DNA of 64,000 bases from Sporolactobacillus shoreae (lineage in GTDB: Bacteria > Bacillota > Bacilli > Bacillales > Sporolactobacillaceae): positions 248,001 through 312,000 of the forward strand of contig NZ_SRJD01000001.1 in NCBI RefSeq assembly GCF_004684935.1, read 5' to 3'. A program made the translations under genes and the position numbers. The notes beneath the pieces are model-generated. The model was given only the letters and a program-made list of their open reading frames with translations, ran no database searches and was not told the DNA's origin. Position 1 is the stretch's first letter; every line of letters starts with the position of its first letter. Below, in pieces: positions 26,732 through 35,530 of this stretch.

Positions 26732-28291
26732 ATGAGTATTATTACTATCATCTCCATTGCGCTGATCTCTGTAGTTTGTCTATTTGTTGGATACTATTTC
26801 CGAAAAAAAATTGCTGAGGCGAAAATTGCTTCCGCTGAGACTGCGGCACATCAGATTGTGGAAGATGCACACCGCGATGCTGAAGCACTGAAGAAGGAAA
26901 CTCTTCTTGAAGCTAAGGAAGAGATTCACACAATCAGGTCTCAGACAGAAAACGAAGCCCGGGAACGTAGAAATGAACTTCAAAGGCAGGAAAACCGCCT
27001 GGTTCAGAAAGAGGACCTGCTGGATCGCAAAAGCGAATCTCTTGACAATAAAGAAAGTTCATTGGAAAAAAGGGAGGAAGCACTTAGCAAGAAACATCGA
27101 CAAATTGAAGAGATGCAAGGCAAAGTGGAGGAATTACTGCAGAAGCAGCAGGCTGAGTTGGAGCGGATTTCCGGACTGACAAATGAGGAAGCCAAGGAAT
27201 TGATCCTCAGAGATGTCAGACAGGAAACGGCTCATGAAGCTGCACAGATTGCAAAAGAGATTGAAACAAGGGCGAAAGAAGATGCCGAGAAGAAAGCCAA
27301 GAGCATTCTCTCACTTGCCATCCAAAGATGTGCTGCTGATCACGTTACAGAAACAACTGTATCAGTTGTCAATCTGCCAAACGATGAGATGAAAGGGCGT
27401 ATTATTGGCCGTGAAGGACGCAATATCCGGACGCTTGAAACATTGACAGGTATTGACCTGATCATTGATGATACACCGGAAGCGGTTATCTTGTCGGGAT
27501 TTGATCCGATCCGGCGCGAGGTGGCAAGGCTCGCACTGGAGAAATTGGTTCAGGACGGCCGTATTCACCCGGCGCGGATCGAGGAAATGGTTGAAAAAGC
27601 CCGTCATGAAGTGGATGAAAAAATCCGTGATTATGGAGAACAGACGACCTTTGAAGTCGGAATCCACAGCTTGCATCCGGATCTAATCAAGATTCTTGGT
27701 CGCCTGCATTTCCGAACGAGTTACGGCCAGAATGTCTTGAAACATTCGGTAGAAGTTGCATTCCTGACCGGCATGATGGCTGCGGAGCTGGGTGAGGATG
27801 AGATGCTTGCCAGACGCGCCGGCCTGCTTCATGACATTGGAAAAGCGATCGATCATGAGGTAGAAGGAAGCCATGTTGAGATCGGTGTTGAACTGGCGAC
27901 GAAATACAAAGAACATCCTGTCGTGATCAACGGTATTGCTTCACACCATGGTGATACAGAAGCTACGTCTGTTATTTCTGTTCTTGTAGCCGCTGCTGAT
28001 GCACTTTCGGCTGCACGGCCGGGTGCGCGGCGTGAAACTCTGGAAACATATATTCATCGCCTGGAAAAACTTGAGGAAATATCCGAGTCGTTTGAAGGTG
28101 TTGAAAAATCTTATGCCATCCAGGCAGGGCGTGAAATTCGTATCATTGTTCAGCCGGACATCGTTGACGATGCGAAGTCTTTTCAGCTGGCACATGATAT
28201 TACCAAGAAAATTGAGAATGAACTGGATTATCCTGGAAATATTAAGGTTACAGTCATTCGTGAAACGCGTGCTGTTGAATATGCGAAGTAA
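26732..28291 (+). CDS. rny: Ribonuclease Y
   Basis: Membrane-anchored endoribonuclease that starts mRNA decay in Bacilli and cooperates with the Ric complex. The 519-residue protein has an N-terminal membrane helix ([16 protein letters not shown]), a long coiled coil (~25-180), a KH domain ([17 protein letters not shown]) and an HD domain whose metal residues are in [15 protein letters not shown]. Two adjacent ATGs occur; the second (26732) has better spacing from AAGGAGGTG. It has its own promoter and terminator. Confidence 0.97.
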   Translation: MSIITIISIALISVVCLFVGYYFRKKIAEAKIASAETAAHQIVEDAHRDAEALKKETLLEAKEEIHTIRSQTENEARERRNELQRQENRLVQKEDLLDRKSESLDNKESSLEKREEALSKKHRQIEEMQGKVEELLQKQQAELERISGLTNEEAKELILRDVRQETAHEAAQIAKEIETRAKEDAEKKAKSILSLAIQRCAADHVTETTVSVVNLPNDEMKGRIIGREGRNIRTLETLTGIDLIIDDTPEAVILSGFDPIRREVARLALEKLVQDGRIHPARIEEMVEKARHEVDEKIRDYGEQTTFEVGIHSLHPDLIKILGRLHFRTSYGQNVLKHSVEVAFLTGMMAAELGEDEMLARRAGLLHDIGKAIDHEVEGSHVEIGVELATKYKEHPVVINGIASHHGDTEATSVISVLVAAADALSAARPGARRETLETYIHRLEKLEEISESFEGVEKSYAIQAGREIRIIVQPDIVDDAKSFQLAHDITKKIENELDYPGNIKVTVIRETRAVEYAK

Positions 28292-28320
28292 AAGAAAGCG
28301 GCGATCAGCCGCTTTCTTTT
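28291..28320 (+). terminator. rny intrinsic terminator
   Basis: GAAAGCGGC, GATCA loop, GCCGCTTTC, with flanking AAA/TTT pairs and a T-run. Confidence 0.92.
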
Positions 28321-28373
28321 ACTATCGGACATTATTTTTATAGAAGATCTGAAATTGGGAAAGAGTGAGTTGA

Positions 28374-29168
28374 ATGAAATTATTGTTTGTCGGAGATGTG
28401 TATGGAAAAACGGGAAGGGAGATGGTTACGGAATATCTCCCGAAACTAAAAAAACGGTATCTTCCTAATGTGACTATTGTTAACGCGGAAAATTCAGCAC
28501 ATGGAAAGGGCATTACAAAGAAAATTTATAATCAATTACTGGAATTGGGTGCCGATATACTGACGATGGGTAATCACACCTGGGATAATCGTGAAATATT
28601 TGAGTTTATCGACGATGCACCAAAACTCGTCCGCCCGGCAAATTTCCCCGAAGGAACCCCGGGTACTGGTCTTCGGATTCTGCAGGTCAATCAGTTAAAA
28701 GTTGCTGTCATCAATTTGCAAGGACGCGTTTTTTTGCCGGCGCTTGATGATCCTTTTCGTACAGCGGATCAGCTCATTACTGAAGCCAAGAAGAAAACAA
28801 ACATTATCTTTGTTGACTTCCATGCTGAAACGACAAGCGAGAAGCTGGCGCTCGGCTGGTATCTTGACGGCCGGGTTTCAGCTGTCGTAGGTACGCATAC
28901 ACACGTTCAGACTGGTGACGAGCGCATTTTTCCACAGGGCACGGCATTTCTTTCTGACGTTGGAATGACTGGACCGTACAATGGCATTATCGGGGTTGAG
29001 AGAGGGGCAGTAACGAAACGTTTTCTGACATCAATGCCTGTCAGGTTTGAAAGCGAACAGGGGTCCGGACAGCTTGGTGCGGTGCTGATAACAATGGATA
29101 ATCAGTCGGGCCGTGCCGTAAAAATTGAGAGAATACTGATCAACGACGATCACCCTTTTTTTGATTAA
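28374..29168 (+). CDS. ymdB: YmdB metallophosphodiesterase
   Basis: 264-residue calcineurin-like phosphodiesterase of the YmdB family, reported to cleave 2',3'-cyclic nucleotides and to influence biofilm and motility decisions in B. subtilis. Metal-binding residues are visible: the aspartate in LFVGDVYG, NAEN, MGNHTWD, VDFHAE and GTHTHVQT. ATG 28374 has the SD AAAGAGTGAG. It lies directly after rny as in B. subtilis, so it may act in the same RNA-decay network. Confidence 0.93.
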   Translation: MKLLFVGDVYGKTGREMVTEYLPKLKKRYLPNVTIVNAENSAHGKGITKKIYNQLLELGADILTMGNHTWDNREIFEFIDDAPKLVRPANFPEGTPGTGLRILQVNQLKVAVINLQGRVFLPALDDPFRTADQLITEAKKKTNIIFVDFHAETTSEKLALGWYLDGRVSAVVGTHTHVQTGDERIFPQGTAFLSDVGMTGPYNGIIGVERGAVTKRFLTSMPVRFESEQGSGQLGAVLITMDNQSGRAVKIERILINDDHPFFD

Positions 29169-29227
29169 AGATACTTTCAATCAACCAGCCTATAGATCAG
29201 TAAATGCCTGTCATAGTCATACCTTTG

Positions 29228-29254
29228 AGGAATATAGTTTATTATGGGCAATCC
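29228..29254 (+). promoter_or_regulatory. Possible sigma-H promoter for spoVS
   Basis: AGGAATA (29228-29234), 11 nt, then GGGCAATCC resembles the sigma-H pattern RNAGGAWWW-N11/12-RNNGAATWW with one mismatch in the -10 and one at the -35 edge. spoVS is under sigma-H in B. subtilis. Confidence 0.4.
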
Positions 29255-29277
29255 TCATAAGGAGATGACAATGGGAA

Positions 29278-29538
29278 ATGGACGTGTTGAAAGTTTCAGC
29301 AAAATCTATACCTAACTCTGTTGCCGGTGCCCTTGCACACGCAATGAGGGAGCAAAGAACGGCGGAAATTCAGGCGATCGGAGCGGGCGCGCTGAATCAG
29401 GCAGTCAAAGCGGTGGCGATAGCCAGAGGCTTTGTCGCCCCAAGCGGACTGGATCTGATTTGCATTCCGGCTTTTACCGATATTTTAATCGATGGCGAGG
29501 AGCGAACGGCTATAAAATTGATTATCGAGCCGCGCTAA
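29278..29538 (+). CDS. spoVS: Stage V sporulation protein S
   Basis: 86-residue SpoVS, a small Alba-like protein required for late sporulation and affecting spore coat assembly and septation. It is nearly identical in length and sequence to known SpoVS: LKVSAKSIPNSVAGALAHAM, AIGAGALNQAVKAVAIARGF and the C-terminal ERTAIKLIIEPR. The SD AAGGAGATG precedes ATG 29278. It is a single gene with its own terminator. Confidence 0.97.
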   Translation: MDVLKVSAKSIPNSVAGALAHAMREQRTAEIQAIGAGALNQAVKAVAIARGFVAPSGLDLICIPAFTDILIDGEERTAIKLIIEPR

Positions 29539-29552
29539 TCACGTAAAACAGC

Positions 29553-29596
29553 AAACATCCGCATTCCGTTTAATACTGGAATGCGGATGTTTTATA
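29553..29596 (+). terminator. spoVS intrinsic terminator
   Basis: AAACATCCGCATTCC (29553-29567) pairs perfectly with GGAATGCGGATGTTT (29578-29592) around a 10-nt loop, then TTTTA. Confidence 0.93.
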
Positions 29597-29634
29597 GATC
29601 ATAAAAAAATGGACATTCACTTGTCTTTTTTTTA

Positions 29635-29663
29635 TTGTAAAAAAATGGTTTCGATGATATCAT
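29635..29663 (+). promoter_or_regulatory. Sigma-A promoter for the SPFH gene
   Basis: TTGTAA (29635-29640), a 17-nt spacer and TATCAT (29658-29663), 47 nt before the gene. Confidence 0.5.
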
Positions 29664-29709
29664 ATTAATATAAAAATGAAATCTGATTGATCATTGGGGG
29701 GCGTTTATT

Positions 29710-30552
29710 TTGACTGAAAAAAGTGTTTGGAAGATGAATGGTTTTATCGGCATTTTGGCCATTCTGGTTCTCGCTGCTCTTGGGATAGGTGCTGCCGTTT
29801 TACAAATCGTCTGGGCAGCCGCGATACTTTGGCTCGGAGCAATCGTATTGATGACGGGAATAACGATTGTTCCACCTAATAAAACGAAAGTTGTTACTTT
29901 TTTCGGACGCTATAGTGGAAGTGTCCGTGATAATGGTATCTATCTGACAATCCCTCTGACAACTCGAAGGACCGTATCGTTTCGTGTCCGGAACTTCAAC
30001 AGTCAGAAACTGAAGGTTAATGATGTGGAAGGTAATCCAATAGAAATTGCCGCTGTAGTTGTTTTCAAAGTTGTTGACTCAGCAAAAGCTTTGTTTGATG
30101 TTGATGACTATGGCCAATTCGTTGAAATTCAAAGTGAAACTGCTGTGCGTCACATTGCTTCACAATATCCCTATGACAATTTTGAAGAAAAAGGATTTTC
30201 ACTCAGAAGCAACGCGGCGGAAATTTCGAATCTGCTTAAGGAAGAACTGCAGGAAAGACTGCTTCTTGCCGGTGTTGAAGTGATTGAAACGCGTCTGACC
30301 CATTTGGCTTATTCTACGGAGGTAGCTCAAGCGATGCTGCAACGCCAGCAGGCATCGGCAATCATTGCTGCCCGTCAGAAAATTGTGGATGGTGCTGTTG
30401 GAATGGCTCAGATGGCGATTCAACGCCTCGAGGATGAACACGTGCTCGAACTCGATGAAGAACGTAAGGTCAACATGGTTAACAATTTGATGGTTGCTAT
30501 TGTCTCAGACAAGGCAACGCAGCCGGTAATTAATACAGGAAGTCTGTATTAA
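29710..30552 (+). CDS. SPFH/band-7 membrane protein
   Basis: 280-residue protein with two adjacent N-terminal membrane helices (IGILAILVLAALGIGAAVLQ and IVWAAAILWLGAIVLM) and a cytoplasmic SPFH domain beginning at IVPPNKTKVVTFFGRYSG. The IPLTTRRTVSFRVRNF segment and the C-terminal helix rich in Q and A (MLQRQQASAIIAARQKIV) are typical of prohibitin-like proteins, which form oligomeric rings or microdomains. It starts at TTG 29710 after GGGGGGCG. The next gene, 16 nt away, encodes a ribbon-helix-helix protein; this pairing seems deliberate. The specific function is unknown. Confidence 0.85.
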   Translation: MTEKSVWKMNGFIGILAILVLAALGIGAAVLQIVWAAAILWLGAIVLMTGITIVPPNKTKVVTFFGRYSGSVRDNGIYLTIPLTTRRTVSFRVRNFNSQKLKVNDVEGNPIEIAAVVVFKVVDSAKALFDVDDYGQFVEIQSETAVRHIASQYPYDNFEEKGFSLRSNAAEISNLLKEELQERLLLAGVEVIETRLTHLAYSTEVAQAMLQRQQASAIIAARQKIVDGAVGMAQMAIQRLEDEHVLELDEERKVNMVNNLMVAIVSDKATQPVINTGSLY

Positions 30553-30568
30553 CAAACGGGGTTTTTCT

Positions 30569-30745
30569 ATGGCCAAGAAAAAAAGTTTTTTATTACGTAT
30601 CGATCCGAATCTATACGATATCATGCAGCGGTGGGCAGATGACGAGTTTCGCAGTGTAAATGCCCAAATAGAATTTATTTTGCGTCAGGCCGCGATGAGG
30701 GCAGGGAGAAACGCGGATAAGGCGAATAAAAAGCATGAGGAGTGA
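30569..30745 (+). CDS. Small Arc-type ribbon-helix-helix protein
   Basis: 58-residue protein starting MAKKKSFLLRIDPNLYDIM and containing WADDEFRSVNAQIEFILRQA, the layout of an Arc/MetJ ribbon-helix-helix: a short basic strand (KSFLLRI), helix 1 (PNLYDIMQRWADDE) and helix 2 (SVNAQIEFILRQA). It is basic at both ends. It starts 16 nt after the SPFH gene with the weak SD ACGGGG, so it is probably co-transcribed. RHH proteins of this type bind DNA or act as antitoxins, but here the partner encodes a membrane SPFH protein and no toxin is visible. Confidence 0.75.
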   Translation: MAKKKSFLLRIDPNLYDIMQRWADDEFRSVNAQIEFILRQAAMRAGRNADKANKKHEE

Positions 30746-30832
30746 TCTTAACACGCTATTCTAAAATAAAATCTTTTTCATTATCGTGTATACTATTCTT
30801 GAGGGGATCTTTGTGAGTAGGAGGCGGATAAA

Positions 30833-31297
30833 ATGCGCGTTCAGGAGCTGATGATCAAAGATGTAATTATGCTTCATGAAACGGATTCCATCGAAGTTCT
30901 GATAAGGACTATGGTCAAGCACAGGATTGGCGGAGCACCCGTCGTAAATGAAGAAGGTAAACTGACAGGATTCATCAGTGACGGTGATGTGCTTCGCGCG
31001 ATTTCGCCAAAGCAGCAGAACATCTATGACTTTTACAGTATGATATCAGCAGTAAGAATTGAAATGACGTCCGAACTTTTCAAAGATCTTCTTGAGAAAA
31101 AAGTCAAAGACCTTATGAAAAAAAGAAATATTCGTTCAGTACTTTATAGCAGTGAACTAGATGCTGTTTTGCGGACTTTGTCGCATGAGCACATAAAAAA
31201 AATTCCCGTCATCGATGATGAACGGCGTGTTGTAGGAATCATCAGTCGCAGCGATGTTATTCGTTATATCGGCGAGCAGGCAATCGGTCAAGAATGA
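30833..31297 (+). CDS. CBS-domain pair protein
   Basis: 154-residue stand-alone Bateman module. The first CBS motif runs from VQELMIKDVIMLHETDSI to GFISDGDVLRAI; the second from VKDLMKKRNIRSVLYSS to GIISRSDVIRYIG. Such modules bind adenine nucleotides (AMP, ATP, SAM or cyclic di-AMP) and regulate a partner, which cannot be read from this sequence. A loop of about 35 residues between the two motifs (KQQNIYDFYSMISAVRIEMT) is longer than in minimal CBS pairs. The SD TAGGAGG precedes ATG 30833. Confidence 0.88.
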   Translation: MRVQELMIKDVIMLHETDSIEVLIRTMVKHRIGGAPVVNEEGKLTGFISDGDVLRAISPKQQNIYDFYSMISAVRIEMTSELFKDLLEKKVKDLMKKRNIRSVLYSSELDAVLRTLSHEHIKKIPVIDDERRVVGIISRSDVIRYIGEQAIGQE

Positions 31298-31336
31298 CAG
31301 CCTGATTATCGTTATGTCAAATCTTAACTTCAAGGT

Positions 31337-31372
31337 AAAAGAGCAGGGGTGAAACATTCTCCTGCTTTTTCC
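31337..31372. terminator. Bidirectional terminator between CBS gene and MFS gene
   Basis: AGCAGGGG pairs with CTCCTGCT, flanked by AAAAG upstream and TTTTT downstream, so it can stop the CBS transcript on the plus strand and the MFS transcript on the minus strand. Confidence 0.75.
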
Positions 31373-31465
31373 ATGACGATCACTGAACAAATAATAATGA
31401 ACTGTTTCAACTGAAGACTTTCTCCTTAATTCCCCAAATTTTTTTTGTTTAAACGGATGACGCAT

Positions 31466-32749
31466 TTAGGTTTCATTTGAATATGTTTCTTCTGAGACGC
31501 TAGTTACGGCTGAAAATCCATAGCTTTCTGGCTTTACTTTACCCACAGCAGGAATAGTGCGAAGAACGGGTGTCAGCGCTACATATACCGAGTAGAATAG
31601 GAATCCAAAACTTGAGAAAGTAAATATCATATTTGGTCCAAACAGTGCGCTGAGCGTCCCACCTGTAAGCGCACCGAGCGGCATCATGCAGGTCGCAATG
31701 CTTGCCACAACCGACATGACACGTGCCAGAAGTTCTTTGGGGACAAGATTCTGCATCACTGTAGAATTAATCACATTATTACAACCGAGCGGGATCAGGC
31801 TTGCAGAAAACAGTAATATCCTGGCCAGACTGTTTGGAATCAGAGCCGCGCTGATCCACAGGCAAAATCCGATCAGGTAGCCAATCATCAACATTTTTCC
31901 GACGGCCACTTTTTCAAAGAATCCTGCACACATCGCACCAACGAGACTCCCGACCGCCATTCCGGCCAGCATCAGTCCATAGATCCACGAACCTCCGAGA
32001 AGATCCGCATATGAAGGAAGTGAGGCCGTCAGAGCGCCGAGAGCGAAATTCGTGACCTGTCCGGAGATGATCATTCTTCCGATTACTGAATGGAATACAA
32101 TGTGAAATCCCTCTTTGAGATCGGAAAAATAGGTCTGTATTTGCTGATGGATCGTTGTGTTACGCTCAGGTCGCCTGACACTTGAAAGTGAAAGCATTGA
32201 AAAGAGTACCACAGCGACAGAAAATGTGATGATATCAGCTGTATAGATGGCGATCGCTCCGATAAGTGCAACGAGTGCACCGCCGACTGCATTGAAGACG
32301 GACTCAGTACCCTGATATGCGATAGCCATTGCCGAATTTGCCTGTACTCTCTGTTCTTTCTTAAGAATATGCGGAATGAGCGCATTCTCAGCGGGGTAAG
32401 AAAACTGACTGAGAAAAGAAACGATCGGCATGACAATGAGAATCAGAGTGACTGAGAGCCTGCCGCTTAAATAAGCGAGTGGAATAAGGGAGAGAATCAG
32501 TGCTTGGAAAAGTTGAGTGGTGATTAAAAGCTTCTGTATTGAATATCGATCAAGAATGGGACCAACTGTAAATTGAAAGGTGCGGGGAATGAGTGTCAGA
32601 AAGCCTGCAAGGCCAGAATAAAAAGCCGATCCGCCTAACTTGTAGACAAGCCACATAGCGGCTACATAGTACATACTATCGCCGATATTGGTAATCAGGC
32701 GTGCGGTGAAAAGTAAACTGAAATTTTTATTATGCAGCAATCCGTTCAA
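31466..32749 (-). CDS. Major facilitator superfamily transporter
   Basis: 427-residue polytopic protein of the MFS-3 (enterobactin/macrolide exporter-like) group, with about 12 hydrophobic helices. The start of the first helix, NFSLLFTARLITNIGDSMYY, and the RRPERN segment after helix 6 are typical of these putative drug or metabolite exporters. The open frame extends 40 codons further upstream, but TTG 32749 has a good SD (AAGGAAG) and matches family N-termini. The substrate is unknown. It reads divergently from nothing nearby and has its own terminator. Confidence 0.85.
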   Translation of the reverse strand: MNGLLHNKNFSLLFTARLITNIGDSMYYVAAMWLVYKLGGSAFYSGLAGFLTLIPRTFQFTVGPILDRYSIQKLLITTQLFQALILSLIPLAYLSGRLSVTLILIVMPIVSFLSQFSYPAENALIPHILKKEQRVQANSAMAIAYQGTESVFNAVGGALVALIGAIAIYTADIITFSVAVVLFSMLSLSSVRRPERNTTIHQQIQTYFSDLKEGFHIVFHSVIGRMIISGQVTNFALGALTASLPSYADLLGGSWIYGLMLAGMAVGSLVGAMCAGFFEKVAVGKMLMIGYLIGFCLWISAALIPNSLARILLFSASLIPLGCNNVINSTVMQNLVPKELLARVMSVVASIATCMMPLGALTGGTLSALFGPNMIFTFSSFGFLFYSVYVALTPVLRTIPAVGKVKPESYGFSAVTSVSEETYSNET

Positions 32750-32917
32750 TTTACAAAACTTCCTTTTTGCCGATGAGAGAGTTTGAGCCGGAAAATAAAC
32801 CCACCTTTGATCATCTTCATTTCGGAAAATTATAACATAATAATTTAATAATATGGATAGTCGGTTCACTGAAAATAAACAATTAATTTCGACATTTTTA
32901 AGGAGAAAGTAAAAATG

Positions 32918-33367
32918 TTAGTCAATCTTCAATGTATTTAATGAACTCGCGTGTTTTTGGATGTAGACCATTTCACCGCCATAGTGTCCGGTTAAAGCCA
33001 GTGTGATCGAACCGGTCAGACAAATGATCAGGACAAGCGGCATGATAAACTTTCTTTTAAAGAAATAATTAATCAATCTAAGTCCGATTGCTGCTCCGAA
33101 CAATAATAAAGTGACTGTCGCATAGGCCTGATGTATGTGAACGATCGAACGATAGCCATTACCCCATTGTGACGCCGCAAATTGTTCAGCGCCGTCGCCT
33201 GATAAATAGGCAATGATACCCGAGAGAAAGCCCAAGGATAATAACAGCAGGGCAGCTTTGTCAAAAAAGTCCTTCTTCCACACGGCGATGATCTGGAATG
33301 CCGTTCCAACAATTAAAAGTGCGATTGGAAAATGGACAAGCAATGGATGAAGTGGTGTTCCAAACAT
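32918..33367 (-). CDS. DUF2231 membrane protein
   Basis: 149-residue four-helix membrane protein of the DUF2231 family. Conserved histidines lie in TPLHPLLVHFPIAL and IVHIHQAYAT, and the C-terminal GHYGGEMVY is the family hallmark; the histidine pattern suggests haem or metal binding, which has not been shown here. The SD AAAGGAG is placed 9 nt before ATG 33367. It begins 61 nt after the histidine kinase on the same strand, so it may be the third gene of that operon. Confidence 0.85.
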   Translation of the reverse strand: MFGTPLHPLLVHFPIALLIVGTAFQIIAVWKKDFFDKAALLLLSLGFLSGIIAYLSGDGAEQFAASQWGNGYRSIVHIHQAYATVTLLLFGAAIGLRLINYFFKRKFIMPLVLIICLTGSITLALTGHYGGEMVYIQKHASSLNTLKID

Positions 33368-33428
33368 ATGAATCGTCTCCTTTTGTTTGCTGATTCAGCT
33401 TACAAAAGAAAACTGAAAAGGAACTGAA

Positions 33429-34697
33429 TTATTCGGTGATCTTCAGAACGGGCAGTCGAATTGTGAATATTGTACCTACCTTCATTGCACCCTCCACGGT
33501 GATCGTTCCTTTGTATGCACTGACAATTTCATTGGCGATAGATAACCCCAGTCCGCTGCCGCCGTTTTGCCTTGTTCTGCCTTTCTCAACCCGATAAAAG
33601 CGTTCAAATATATGTTTGCGTTCCTCATCGGGAATACCGATCCCGGAATCACCGACTGAAAAACAAAACTGATGTTTCTCTTCATTTGGCCATATTTTCA
33701 GTTCAATCCGATCTTTTTTTTTCGTATATTTTAATGCATTATCAAGAAAAATTGTGAGCAGCTGCTTGATTTCAACAGGATTAGCAAGCAGGTATAGCTC
33801 TCTTTCTGGAAGTTTACTGATGAGCACTTTTCCTTCGTCCAGTGCTTTCTGATTATAAAAAGAAACCATGGGTAAAACCATCCGAATGAGTGGAAACTTC
33901 TTTTTTTCTGAAGCCATGCCATCGTTGTCGGCGCGAGCCAAAGAGAGCAGCTGGCTGATCAGCGAGTTCATATCTTTAACTTCAGCTTTCAGGTCAGTCA
34001 GTGTTTCCTTTGAAGACTCGGATAGGCGGCCTTTTTCCTCAGCTTCAAAAAATTCCAGCGATGCCGAGAACACACTGAGCGGAGTTCGCATCTCATGGCT
34101 GGCATCGGCGACGAAAGCGCGCTGTTTCTCAAAATTACTTTTGACAGGAAGGACGGCTCGCCTGGCCAGAAAATGGGCGATGATCACTGAGAGTGATGCA
34201 GTGCAAATACCCAGCAGGAATAAAATTCGGAACCACCATTCGATTTGCTCATGTGTTTTTATGATGTCTTTTGCTATGACTATATGGCCGTTCTGGACGC
34301 CGTCTTCCACAACCGGTTCCAGTGCATATATAATCACGGTTTTACGTCCGGATGATGCCGTGGTCTGCAATACGCCGGTGTGATCCCTGTCCTTCAATTT
34401 CGAAAGCAAAACAGATCTCAAGTCCGATGGCAGGGATCCTCTGTAAACAATATCCTTACCATCTTCCGAAAGAAATGCCGATAAAAAAAGAGAGTGCCTG
34501 AACGGGCCGCCTTCGAGGTGATGTGTTTCCGCAAATTCGAGAGCCTGATCATGAGCGAGATCATCAACCTGCCAGCTGACAGACTGATAGATCATACTTT
34601 TGAAAACAAAAAAGAGAATGAAGAAGATAGCCGCCAGTGTCAGAAAAAACCAAAAGCTGTACGTCAATGTCAGTTTTCGCTGCAGCTGTTTAAACAT
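33429..34697 (-). CDS. Sensor histidine kinase (HisKA)
   Basis: 422-residue two-component sensor: a membrane helix at ~14-34, an extracytoplasmic sensor of about 120 residues with no recognised domain, a second helix at ~156-176, the HisKA dimer domain with phosphoacceptor His201 in DASHEMRTPL, and the HATPase_c domain with N box FLDNALKY, G1 GDSGIGIPDEE, F box IFERFYR and G2 GGSGLGLSIA. Its start overlaps the response regulator stop by 8 nt, so the two are co-translated. The signal is unknown; architecture resembles CiaH/BaeS-type sensors. Confidence 0.93.
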   Translation of the reverse strand: MFKQLQRKLTLTYSFWFFLTLAAIFFILFFVFKSMIYQSVSWQVDDLAHDQALEFAETHHLEGGPFRHSLFLSAFLSEDGKDIVYRGSLPSDLRSVLLSKLKDRDHTGVLQTTASSGRKTVIIYALEPVVEDGVQNGHIVIAKDIIKTHEQIEWWFRILFLLGICTASLSVIIAHFLARRAVLPVKSNFEKQRAFVADASHEMRTPLSVFSASLEFFEAEEKGRLSESSKETLTDLKAEVKDMNSLISQLLSLARADNDGMASEKKKFPLIRMVLPMVSFYNQKALDEGKVLISKLPERELYLLANPVEIKQLLTIFLDNALKYTKKKDRIELKIWPNEEKHQFCFSVGDSGIGIPDEERKHIFERFYRVEKGRTRQNGGSGLGLSIANEIVSAYKGTITVEGAMKVGTIFTIRLPVLKITE

Positions 34698-35370
34698 CTT
34701 CGTTCACCCACATATAGCCAAATCCGCGAATCGTCTTTATGTAGCTGTTCCGTTTTGTTTGGCCCAGCTTCTTTCGAAGAAGTTTGACGAAAGCCTCCAT
34801 CGTATTATAGGTAACTTCACTTTCTTCTTCCCAGACCCTGGCGATGATCTGATCTTTTGACAGGATCCTTCCGGTATTCTTAACAAAATAGACAAGCAGT
34901 TGAAATTCTCTCGGAGTTAGGATGATTATTTCCTCTCCACGTTTCGTGATGTGGTTAGCCAAATCAATGGTTAGGTCGTGGGATGTAATGGTGTTATGAT
35001 CGATAGGGAAAAAGTTTCTCCGGGAGAGCGAGCGTATTCGTGCAAAAAGTTCTTCAAAAGCGAAAGGCTTGACCATATAGTCGTCAGCTCCGGCATCCAG
35101 TCCGATTACGCGATCCTCAAGTCCTCCCCGGGCGGTCAGTATCAATATCGCGCCACTGTACCCCTCGTTTCGCAGTACCTTGCTGACCTGAACGCCGTCC
35201 CGTTCTGGCAGCATCCAGTCGAGAACAATCACGTCGTAGTCTCCGGTTAAAGCTTGATCAGACGCACTGATTCCGTCTACAACCCAGTCGACCGTAAATT
35301 GTTCCTTCTTGAGCATTTTGACGATTAGTTTTCCAAGCCTCTGATCATCTTCGGCAAGCAATATTTTCAT
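34690..35370 (-). CDS. OmpR-family response regulator
   Basis: 226-residue transcription factor. The receiver domain has the acidic pair EDD at residues 7-9, the phosphoacceptor Asp51 in VIVLDWMLPERDG, and the conserved lysine in DDYMVKPFAFEEL. The C-terminal winged helix has LTPREFQLLVYFVKN and ends with TIRGFGYMW. The SD is GAGGGTG. It is transcribed together with the downstream kinase and lies divergent to miaB. Confidence 0.94.
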   Translation of the reverse strand: MKILLAEDDQRLGKLIVKMLKKEQFTVDWVVDGISASDQALTGDYDVIVLDWMLPERDGVQVSKVLRNEGYSGAILILTARGGLEDRVIGLDAGADDYMVKPFAFEELFARIRSLSRRNFFPIDHNTITSHDLTIDLANHITKRGEEIIILTPREFQLLVYFVKNTGRILSKDQIIARVWEEESEVTYNTMEAFVKLLRKKLGQTKRNSYIKTIRGFGYMWVNEDV

Positions 35371-35489
35371 AATTCACCCTCGTTTTCAGAAATCCTTCAC
35401 TCCATTATAAGGTTCGTCCTTCAGAAAAGGCTATGACTTTTCCTATGTTTCATTACAAATCTGAATTCCTTTCATTGCCATGGGGACTT

Positions 35490-35498
35490 TGCTATAAT
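35490..35498 (+). promoter_or_regulatory. Extended -10 promoter for miaB
   Basis: TGCTATAAT is an extended -10 element without a good -35, 32 nt before the miaB start. Confidence 0.5.
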
Positions 35499-35530
35499 TT
35501 AAGGATGAAACTAACAAAGGGGGCTCTTCT

